Positions 32,007 through 41,409 of a DNA stretch of 64,000 bases are shown here, piece by piece. The notes beneath the pieces were generated by a model. The model searched no databases. It saw only the letters and a list, made by a program, of their open reading frames with translations, and was not told the origin of the DNA. The stretch lies in the NCBI RefSeq assembly GCF_002878395.1, contig NC_061115.1, positions 214,912,034 through 214,976,033 on the forward strand, in the 5' to 3' direction. The stretch comes from Capsicum annuum (taxonomy: Eukaryota; Streptophyta; Magnoliopsida; Solanales; Solanaceae). The position numbers were made by a program, and so were the translations under genes. Every line of letters begins with the position of its first letter. Positions within the stretch are counted from its first letter, which is position 1.

Positions 32007-33592
32007 TGCTGCCTTAATTTCTAAATCACTTCATTATCTCCTAAATTCTCATTTCCCAAACTCCCTAGCTGATTAGTGACAACAAATTCGGTATTCTTGT
32101 TGGTCATAACCTTCTCTGTGACTTGGTGCAATATGGAGGACCAGCCAAAATACCACAAACCAACCACCTTAAGCAAACTGAACAAGAGATAACCAATGTG
32201 TTAGAATTCAACATTTTTTTAAGTTTTTTTTTTAATTTTACTGACAAGGTCACCGAACCCGAAAAGGGCGCCTACGTATCTTACCCCGAGAGAGGAGAAT
32301 CAGGTGTGCGTACTTCGTGAAGTTTTGCCAAAATCTTTTTAAATTTTTCAGCTTTAACATCCCTATACAAAATGAAATCTATGATTACCAAAAAAAAAAA
32401 TCTTTTTTGGATTTTCAATTTTGAATTTTATATGAAAATAAAACTTGAACCTATAGGAGGAAAATTTTTTTGCAGTTTTCTTTTAAAGATGTATATGAAA
32501 CACTTACTCTAAATAAAGAGTGAAGAAAATCTTTTGGGATTTTTCAAATAAGATCCCCGAACCAACAATAGGCTGTCTACGTATCTCACTCCCTAAAGAG
32601 GAGAATCAGGGGTGCGTAGTTCGTCCAGATTGGACAATTAATGATTAAATCACCGATTGCACCCTAACTTGAGACACGAGTACTCGATGAAAATAATTTT
32701 TTTTGGATTTTTAATTTGACGCTTCATACTAAAATGACACCAACAACCATGAAAGAAAAATCTTTTTGGTATTTTCATTATACGAAATGTACAAAACTTC
32801 TACCATTTTTTTTCTTTATAAAAAAAAATTCCAATTAAAAAAAAAATCTTTATTTGAAATTTTTGAATCATGGATGCATGGTAAAGGAACAAAAGAAAAA
32901 TCTTTTTGATGTTTTTGAGACAATGTGTGCGAAAGGTTAAAAAATCTTTTTGAATTTTTGGATTGTGAAAAACAAAAGTCATAAAGAACTACGAAACTCT
33001 TTTTGAATCTTTTCATCATTTTTTTCTCTTCTTTTTTTTTCGACTTTTCTTTTTGCCTGCACACGTTACTTCTAACATATGTTTTTCCCAAATCAGTCCG
33101 TCAAATGACCACGTTATCCTCAAAGATGCAACATTTAACATGTAGGGATGCTTTAAAGGTGAGTCTCCTACAAAGGACTAAGTGGGCCCCTCTAGGTCTC
33201 AATATGATACACATAAGCATGACCTAAAGGCTGACCTATATTGAGGTTCACTAACAAGCCTGTTCGGGGGAGCGTATGGTCGATAGTGGCTGCAACAACT
33301 TTCCACCTACTCCATACAATCCAACGGCTCTCCCTACTAAAATAAGGGTGACTCAACTAGAGGTCGTGTACACACTTGTACTACCGAACTTGTTGAAGAA
33401 AGAATGACTCGGGTTATGCACATGATGCCAGATAAAAAATGGTAACACATAAGATAAAAACTGTAAACAAAGAGCACGTAGACACTCAACCATGATAAAA
33501 AATAACACAAAACAACACAAATAAAATGTCTATACACCTATAGTGTTAAACTAAGCTGATACAACTCCAAAATAAGCTCGAATTCTGAAAAG
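32007..33592 (-). other. 5' leader of the Ogre-like element
   Basis: Between the PBS and gag. AT-rich, with two copies of the CCTACGTATCT...CGTA element (32271-32315, 32577-32624) and a repeated AATCTTTTTG phrase near 32400-33010. No gene is supported. Confidence 0.6.
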
Positions 33593-33610
33593 TCCCCAGC
33601 AGAGTCCCCA
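33593..33610 (-). other. Primer binding site
   Basis: TGGGGACTCTGCTGGGGA in element sense, 4 bp inside the 5' LTR. It fits the Ogre-type tRNA-Arg site with one likely substitution (GGGG in place of GGCG). Confidence 0.8.
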
Positions 33611-33614
33611 GAGC

Positions 33615-35626
33615 TGTCACACCCCTTTTTCAACCAAAAGATTTATGTTTTGAGATTTTGAAAGGGTTTTTATTAAGTGACAAAAGATAAAAAATTTGTT
33701 TCAAAAAAGGACTATTTATATTTTTTATTCAGAGTCGTCACTTGGCATAATCCGGTGTGCGAAGTCACCATTGGGAAATTCTTTTCAAAACTATTTGACT
33801 CTTTAAACTGGTTTGCGAACAGAGATTCCAGCTAAGGAATTCTGTTGACCGAGGGGAAGGTGTTAGGCACCCCTCGATCCCGTGGTTAGACCACGGTCGC
33901 TTGGTGAGCATATCGGCTAATTTGACATTACAAATGTATAAACCACACAAACACATAAAAAAACCAATCAAACACACGAAACAAAACAAATTCAAAATAT
34001 AGTGTTGAGTCTAATTATACAGTCCCGAATAATGAGAAATGCGAAAATGTAAACCTATTCTATTCTAAACTAATCCTAAACTAAGCTCCACTCGCCCCTC
34101 GGGCCTTCGTCAAGAACGTCCTCCGGGTATAAAATACTTCGGGGCATTCCCCGGATAAATCAATACAAATCCCTCGAGCCATTCCCTGGCCAAATGAATA
34201 CATTTTTAGTGCAAGAAAATGAAACTATTTATTGAAATTTCAAACATTTCACGGAATTTCCAACATCCAACCAAAGCCACAAATAATAAACTTTGCCTAC
34301 CCAACCTATGTTTGCCTAAACCAATCGACCTATCATGATACTATCAAGTTCAATTAACATTAATGAATCCAAATGACAATATGCACTTTATCAACTTTCA
34401 ACTCCCGTCCCAATTTCATTTACCTTCTAACGAATTCAAGTCATTATCAACCTATTAACCAATTCAAGTGAACAATTAATCAACATTCATGATCCGAATA
34501 ACACCAAATCAAACAAAGCAAGATCCACACATTATCAATTCACCACATAAGGCATCAAACGATAAAGATTAATAAAAAAATGGGATGAGAAATAGACCTT
34601 GATTTTATTCTGAATACTTAGCGATGGATTCGAAGCTTACGAACCAAGACCTCAATTCAACGAACTCAACATGGACCCGACAACTCAATCAAACCCAAAG
34701 AAACGAACATACCCAAAAATAATCCGAATTAACCCGAATGAACCAACTGACCCGTTTTGATTTTTAATCGTTGTCGAATGGAATTTGGTCGGAATAGACT
34801 GAAACAGCTCGGGTTTCATGGGTTCGACCACCGACTTACAGTTTCCAGTGAGATTGGGTCGAAAGTTGAGGTGGGTGACCTCTTTCCGACGAGAAGAGGT
34901 TGTTTCAGGCGATGGGTAAACTGTTTCTATTTTGTCGAGGCTGGGAGTAAATGAAACTGGTGGAGTTCCGACGGAGAGGGTATTTTTCGGCAAGTTTAGC
35001 TGAGTTTTTTAGTGAGACACCACTCGCCGGAATAGTGCTCTGCGATCTCTCTCTCAATTGCTTCTATCTCTCATCTCTTGTTATTTTTCTCTCAATCTCC
35101 CTTCTCCTTTTTACCTCTCTCCCCAATCTCTCTTGATTTCCTCTCTTCTGTAATTATCTGTGTATACTCTCCTCACTGTGTGTTGATAGTGAGTATCTCT
35201 TCTATGGAAATTGGGAGCCCTCTACTAGTGAGTGTCTTGAATGAAAAATGAAGGTTGTGTAATGGTGATCTCTCTCTGTTTTTATTTTTGTGAGTGATCT
35301 ATTTGGTCTATGGAATTATGGAGAAGAAGATAGGTCTTCCTCTATGGGCCCCCTTTGTGATGTTTTTGTTGTGAATAATCCCGTGGTGGGTGGGGGAAAG
35401 CCTAGAGGTATAGGGGTGTGGGGTAGGTTAGGTAGGTGTAGGGGTAGCTAGGTTGCCTAAATTGATAGGAAGGGGTTGTTAGGATTAGATTATACCAAGA
35501 TAAATTTTGTTAAAGGTTGTTATTTTTGTATTTTTATGGGATGTAATCATATGGGTGAGGAAACGCAATAAGACTAGGGTAAAATGGTAAAAATACTTTT
35601 GGGAGGGACAAAATTACGTGTCTACA
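33615..35626 (-). repeat. 5' LTR of the Ogre-like element (element sense)
   Basis: 2012 bp, the partner of 24497-26504. Confidence 0.93.
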
Positions 35627-35631
35627 GTCAT
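35627..35631. repeat. Target site duplication, right of the Ogre-like element
   Basis: GTCAT, identical to 24492-24496. Confidence 0.92.
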
Positions 35632-35769
35632 TGACCGTGCATGTATCCCGACCTAGACCATAAGCATAATCGACCATCGATCAAAGCATAATTCTAGGAT
35701 GTTTATTGCAGAATTTATTTTGGTTTCTGGTGATTTCATGTGAGAATGGGTGGAGACTCCCAAATGTTG

Positions 35770-37971
35770 AAAATTAAGATATTTTTCCAAGGTAACACTA
35801 CCCATTACTGTTCGTCGCAACAGTTCTTATGACGAATTAGTTGCAAGCGTAATGCAGAGCGGAGATCTATATTGCGCGCCGAGCGACGTGGTGATTAGTT
35901 ATCTAATGCATACGAGGGAAAAGGTGATTACTAATATCATAAATAATGATGTATGTATGCTGATGTACATGATGGATGTTGATGAAGATGGCTTTCAGCC
36001 TATTTTAAGGATAAATTTAGTTAAGAGGTCCTTTGAAGGACTGCTGAATTCATCAGCACCCCCACCTCGACGCCCGGCAGTCGACGACGATTTGAATGAT
36101 TACGAGAACTATGGCATCATCCAATTAGTGTGGAAAATAATTCTATGCATATTAAAGTCATTTCATCGGACTTACTAGATGAAAAAGAAGACTGTGGAAG
36201 AGTATCACAACAGGATATTCCTTCACCGATGGAACTAATTTCTATTGTGATCAAATATTTGCCGATAAGAAAGAGCTCAAAATGCTACTAGACGCAGCAG
36301 CGGTGAGGCAATCTTTTTATTATTTTATGGATAAGAGCTGCAGTAAATTCTTGAAGGCGAAATGCTTATCTCGTGGTTGTGGGTGGTTATTGCGGGCAAG
36401 AAAGTACGAAACCTCAGACAAATTTTGCATATAAAATTATTTCAGATTGCACACATGCGCTGTTGAACACGCCACCTGAAGGCATAAGAGAATCTCCTCT
36501 GAATTATTGCTTCACTATGCGTAAATTATTTTTGGGATGGTAAGGTTCCAAGCATAAGATAAATTCAAAGGATTGTGTTTAAGGAGATGCATTGCAACGC
36601 AGGCTATTAGATTTGTTGGAAAGGTAGTGTAATTACGAAGAACATCATTTGTGTGACACCGGAGCATGGATATGCTTGCTTGCCAACTTTTTTCCACATG
36701 GTGAAGTTATTGAATCTCGGGTCTTCTTACTCTATCATGGTAAATTGGATGGATGAATCATTCATTTACTACTTTTTAGCATTCAGAACTTGCATACTGG
36801 GATATGCCCACACGAGAAAGATAATTGTTGTCGATGGAACACATTTGTATGGCAAGTACGGGGGTGTGTTGTTGAGTGGCATTGCACAGGACACCGAAAA
36901 TCATTATTTCCAATTGCCTTTTGTGTCATGGATAAAGAGAATGATGCTTCTTGGACCTTCTTCTTCGAGAAGTTCAAATCTATAGTAGAAGATAAACCGG
37001 ATCTATGTGTCATCTCTGGTAGGCACATTAGCATTGTCAATGCCTTCTCCCGTGTTTACATTCGTGCACATCATGAACTTTGAATGACGCACCTCGCTGA
37101 AAATCTTCGAGTAAATCAACACTTTGGAGAACATCTTTATCTGTTCTATGCCACGGCAAAGGAATATACTGTTGATGAGTTTAGCAAGCATTTTGCAGAA
37201 TTGAAGAATTATTGCCTCGAGGCAGCACATGTCCTTGAAAATGTGCTTGGTTTTGAAAAATGAAGTAGAGCACACTTCCCGGGCAATAGGTATGATGTGA
37301 TGACCACAAACATTGCCGAGTTACTCAACTCAGTGTTGATGGATGAACGAGAGTACCTCGTGCCGTACATATTCAATTTAATTTCTAGAAAATTTGGTGA
37401 AAAGTGTAGGGAGCGGCATGTCTTTGTTGATGGCAAATATAATAAATTTGTGCCTTGTGCGGAAAAGATCCTAAGGGATAATAAGAGTGCGAACGATCCC
37501 TTGTATGTGACTAATGCTAATGAGGGTCTCGATCAATTCACGGTGTTTGGCAATGGTGTTACTGTCAAGGTCAATTTCTTGGAGAGGAGTTGTTCTTGTC
37601 GGAAATTTTGCTTTGTGAAAATATCATGCAAACATGTGATGGAAGCTTTGCGAGCAAAGTATGGCGATGACATAGGTTATGGTAACTCCATCTATGAGTA
37701 CTCTTCGCCAATTTATAAAGCTGAAACTTACCTCCTCGCATACTCGGAAGCCATTAATGTTGTCCCTCCAGAGGCCGAATGGACTGTTCCACAGAAATTG
37801 CAAGACACTAAGATTTTTCCACCCCCTACGATCCCAAACTCGGAAGGAAGAAAGTCAAACGCGTTAAGGGTGTCGGTGAGACATTCAAGTCCAAAAGGAG
37901 GAATAAGTTGTTCAATATGCAAGAAATTCAAGCACAAAAGAACCACATGTATCATGGACGACAAATCTTAG
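35770..37971 (+). pseudogene. MULE transposase of MULE-2 (decayed)
   Basis: The N-terminal region starts near PITVRRNSSYDELV and reads on from 35852. A MuDR N-terminal domain follows (FADKKELKMLLDAAA, then CLSRGCGWLLRA) at about 36250-36410. The catalytic region has VVDGTHLYGKYGG (first Asp, about 36830) and VISGRHISIVNAF near 37005-37045, where the family normally has VISDRH, so the second Asp appears lost to Gly. In the expected C/H motif after RAHHEL the Cys codon is TGA (37081). 37297-37971 is an intact 224-codon tail with a SWIM finger (CSCRKF, then ISCKH) and a zinc knuckle (CSICKKFKHKRTTC). Frameshifts occur near 36180, 36430, 36910 and 37262. Its promoter side is cut off by the LTR element. 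Confidence 0.9.
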
Positions 37972-38443
37972 AGAAGATTTTTGGTTCAGTTGTAAAGATA
38001 CTGGTTTGGGGGATAAGTGTGCATTTCTGTAGAATTTAACCTTCAGTTGTAATCGATAAGTTTTGTCTACGATAGACAACATAATTCTATGGTATATCTT
38101 TCACATGGTCTATAAGATGTTGTGTATTGATTATATGATTACTCATCAAATATGCTATGTGAGTATTTTTACCACCATATCTCTCCAATCGATGCATTGA
38201 ATTATTATATTCTGTTCCCATTTAATTAAAAGGTGCAAAAAGTCTGTTCACAAGAAAAACCCCTTGTATACGCTAGGTAAGCCTTTTCTATTCCCAAACG
38301 CATCGACTGACCATTGGGTGGGAATTTGAAAGGCCACCTTCTATAGGTCTATAAGTAAAGTGACTATTTCTATGTAAGCCTTTAGTTGTCCCTAAACCTA
38401 AAATATAAGAAACCCTCTTCTTCTTCTTCATCAAATTGAAATC
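37972..38443. other. Spacer downstream of the MULE-2 transposase
   Basis: No gene is seen. It includes a perfect example of the GTCTAC-G-ATAGAC motif at 38065-38077. A short CT-rich leader (about 38410-38440) precedes the ORF at 38444. Confidence 0.5.
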
Positions 38444-38827
38444 ATGCCTCCCAGAAGGATATCCCTATGCCCCATCAGACGTGTTCTCGCAAGAAACTAC
38501 GATCTCCTCCTACTTAGAAATGATTTCGACCGTCTTTTCTTTGGCCTGGGTCAAGACCGCATCTACTTAGATCGTGAACTCCGTCAAATTGCTAGTTTCT
38601 TGAGGACAATTCTGAAAAGTGTAGGAAAGGAATGCCCTGACTACATCACCCCCCAGCATCCGCCTGAAATTAGTTTTAAAGTTTTTGTATTATTTTATAT
38701 TTATAAATTTTTGTACGTATTCATTGGAGAAAAAGTTTTCTTGGTAGGATTATTGTTAGAAGAAAGTTTCTTCTTTTTTGCTTATTTTTGCTTGTTTTGG
38801 CCACTGTGTCAATGTATGATTGTGTAA
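38444..38827 (+). CDS. Unrecognised ORF in MULE-2 (127 codons)
   Basis: Begins MPPRRISLCPIRRVLARNYD. The first 75 or so residues are charged and could fold; from about residue 78 the sequence becomes strongly hydrophobic and AT-driven, so the true end or an intron may lie near 38670. A CT-rich leader and an acceptable start context precede it. No domain is recognised. It lies between transposase and GRF gene, so it may be MULE cargo or a captured fragment. Confidence 0.3.
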   Translation: MPPRRISLCPIRRVLARNYDLLLLRNDFDRLFFGLGQDRIYLDRELRQIASFLRTILKSVGKECPDYITPQHPPEISFKVFVLFYIYKFLYVFIGEKVFLVGLLLEESFFFFAYFCLFWPLCQCMIV

Positions 38828-39080
38828 TGAACAAATGTTAATATAAATATTTTTGTTTTCAAATTTTGTTTCCCTCTTTTTGGTTATTGTTATTTTTTGT
38901 GTTTGCCTTATTACATGTTCAATGAATGCATTTGTACATTGACTTGATTGAATTCACGTAGAGTAAATACATATCACATATATAGTCTATCATCGATCTT
39001 AGATTCCATCATGCCTCGGCCAAACATATTAGTCGACGATAGACTATTTGAATCGATGACCCATGAGTAGCTTGTAGTGT
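38828..39080. other. AT-rich spacer in MULE-2
   Basis: No gene is seen. It has two GTCTAT/ATAGAC motif copies (38985-38997, 39033-39044). Confidence 0.4.
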
Positions 39081-39381
39081 GAAAGAAAATAATTAAATTC
39101 AAAAATTTTTAAACAGATAATCACATAATTTAGGGCTGGTGAAAGAATATAATTAAATTTAAAAATATTTAATAAGATAATAATATGTTTTGGGGCTAGT
39201 GAAAGAAAATAATTAATTTAAAAAATATTTAAATAGAAAAATCACGTGTTTTGGGGCTGATGAAAGAAAATAAGTAAGTTTTAAAAAGTTTAAAAACATA
39301 ATCACATGAATTAGGGGGTTTGAAAGAAAATAATTAAATTAAAAAAGGTTTAAACACATAATCACATAATTTGGGGTTGTT
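39081..39381 (+). repeat. 60-bp minisatellite, 5 copies
   Basis: GAAAGAAAATAATTAAATT recurs at 39081, 39141, 39201, 39262 and 39322. Each unit ends in TTTGGGGCTGGTG or similar. Confidence 0.88.
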
Positions 39382-39451
39382 AAACAAATGATCTTGAACT
39401 GATGCTGACACTTAATAGGATGTCATCGATGTTGACCCATGTCAAATTCAT

Positions 39452-39799
39452 GTAAAAAATATACTTGTGCTTTAAGGGTCCATCGATTCGCTTGGTCTAT
39501 TGTAGACTTACACCATAAGGAGTGCATCGATTGATCTCTTGATTATTCGTAGACCACGGAGTTCTATGTACACTAATATAGATCAATACTTGAATGTTGT
39601 TTAAAAATGAATAAATAAATTAAATATAAATATAGTGGGGATTTATACACATATGAAAGAGTGTAAACAAGTCACATAATCATATTAGAGTTTATACAAA
39701 TTAGCAATGGTGAAGTAAGGAGTGTGTGCATGGGTAGTGGTCGAAACAAACAATATTGCAAGAGTAATGTTTGTCAAAGCAAAGTATGTTTTGAGGATG
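39452..39799 (+). repeat. Foldback, left arm
   Basis: Pairs with the reverse complement of 39919-40249 along its whole length (for example TAGTGGTCGAA with TTCGACCACTA). It has a few small gaps and mismatches. Confidence 0.88.
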
Positions 39800-39918
39800 T
39801 TAATTGTATTTGATGATTACCCATTCCACATATCAATCACCACTCTTCAATCACCATTCTTCAATCACCACCCCCAAATCAAAAGAGTGTGTAGAATGTA
39901 TAGTAGTTGAACAGTCAT

Positions 39919-40249
39919 CATCCTCGAAACATACTTGTGCTTTGACAACCATTACTATTAGGATATTTTTTGTTCGACCACTACCCATCCACACACTCCT
40001 TAATTCATCATCCCTAATTTGTATAAGATCTAATATGATTATGTGACTTGTTTACACTCCTTCATATGCGTAGAAATCCACACTACATTTATTTTTAATT
40101 TATTTATTCATTTTTAAACAACATTCAAGTGTTGGTCTATAGCAGCGGTCTACGAATAATCAGGAGATCAATCTATGCACTCCTTACAATGTAAGTGTAC
40201 GATACACCAAGCAAATCGATGGACCCTCAAAACACAAGTATATTTTTTA
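39919..40249 (-). repeat. Foldback, right arm
   Basis: Partner of 39452-39799. The 119-bp loop holds three CTTCAATCACCA-like repeats. Confidence 0.88.
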
Positions 40250-40523
40250 CTGTAATATATTTTTTAACATATTATGAGGGTCCATCGATTACGAGTGTCT
40301 ACATTAGACTTTAGTATCTCATTGATGACTGATATAAGTCATGATCTACGACAGTCTATTAAGAGTCACCAATAGTTCAAAAAACACAATTATTGTTCCA
40401 ACGGTAACAAACGGCTAGTTTTGTATTCCTTCAGTATTAACACTTCTTTTTAGTTCATATATAATGTCCTACATTCCTCATTATTTTATTTCATCCACTT
40501 TATTTTTATTTTAAAATTCTACA

Positions 40524-41048
40524 ATGTCTCAAGCATCCCAAAAATCCAATTCTAAAAATACGCTAATTTGTCATTGCGAAAATGCGGCTGTCTTGAGGAT
40601 GTCACGAACGGACTCAAATCCAGATCGCAAATTTTATAATTGTGCAATTGCAAAGGTGAGTCGTGTATGTCTTTTTTATAAAGTTAAGTAAATCGTTATG
40701 TAATTAGTATTTTTTTTAGGATATGGCGCATGCTCATTTTTTAAATGGCTTGATGAGGTATCAGCTCCAAGCAGTCCATCAACGTTGAGTCCAGGACTCG
40801 AGACAACAAATTTTTATGACTTGACAAAATTTAATCTACTACAAAGGCTTCGAGAATGCGAAGAAAATAGAAATTTTCTCATGACTTTGTTCAAAGAAGC
40901 CGAAGAGTAGAGGGATCACTTGAAAGTATTGCTACATGACACCCAACTAAAGAGGGATCAACTAAAACAAAAATTGATTTTGACAGAAGAAAGGGAGAAT
41001 GACCTAAAAATGATGTTATGTATTGTAATACTAGTATTCGTTCTTTGA
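40524..41048 (+). pseudogene. GRF zinc-finger / coiled-coil / membrane-tail gene of MULE-2
   Basis: Exon 1 (40524-40655) begins MSQASQKSNSKNTLICHCEN and runs to NPDRKFYNCAIAK, the first half of a GRF finger. A GTGAGT donor and an acceptor at 40719 bound a 64-bp intron. Exon 2 gives the second half (CSFFKWLDE), a leucine- and glutamate-rich helix likely to form a coiled coil, and a short hydrophobic end (MMLCIVILVFVL). The splice join is out of frame by one base and a TAG interrupts the helix near 40908, so the copy looks broken. Its order of parts is the same as in the MULE-1 gene at 3884-4512, although the sequences are clearly different. Confidence 0.7.
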
Positions 41049-41409
41049 AAAAGTGTAACATGGATGTAGCGATATTGAATAAATAAAAATACTTCTATTT
41101 TTCTATAATATTAATACTGTTTTTCATAGAATCATAGTTGATCAAACAACACATCAACTTAAAAGTGAGTAGCATAGTAATGATAGACTATGAAAGTAGT
41201 ATACGATAGATTAAATATGCATTCTATGATGTCAACTATACACACTTTCAATTACGACAAAATAATACATATTCAAATTCCATACAACAATACAGTTTGA
41301 TAGAAACAGATTCAGTGCATAATTATAACAAATTTCATAAAATAAAAGAATTTTTCTTATATCCTACCAACAGATCCTTTTGTCAAATAAAAAAAACGTA
41401 TCTCCTATC
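41049..41409. other. Spacer between convergent MULE-2 genes
   Basis: No gene is seen. An ATAGACTATG...ATACGATAGATT motif pair lies at about 41182-41217. Confidence 0.4.

Larger units (their letters stand above)
24497..35626 (-). mobile_element. Ogre/Tat-like LTR retrotransposon, gag only (TR-GAG type, 11.1 kb)
   Basis: It lies on the minus strand. The two LTRs (24497-26504 and 33615-35626) start TGTAGACAC and end GTGTGACA in element sense. A PBS (TGGGGACTCTGCTGGGGA, 33593-33610), a PPT (AAAGGGGGCATGA, 26505-26517) and a 5-bp duplication GTCAT are present. The PBS resembles the tRNA-Arg site reported for Ogre elements. Gag remnants fill about 30240-32006, and no reverse transcriptase, integrase or protease is recognisable. 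The space from 26518 to 30240 holds tandem arrays and non-coding sequence. It would need enzymes from a full-length relative to move. Confidence 0.93.
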
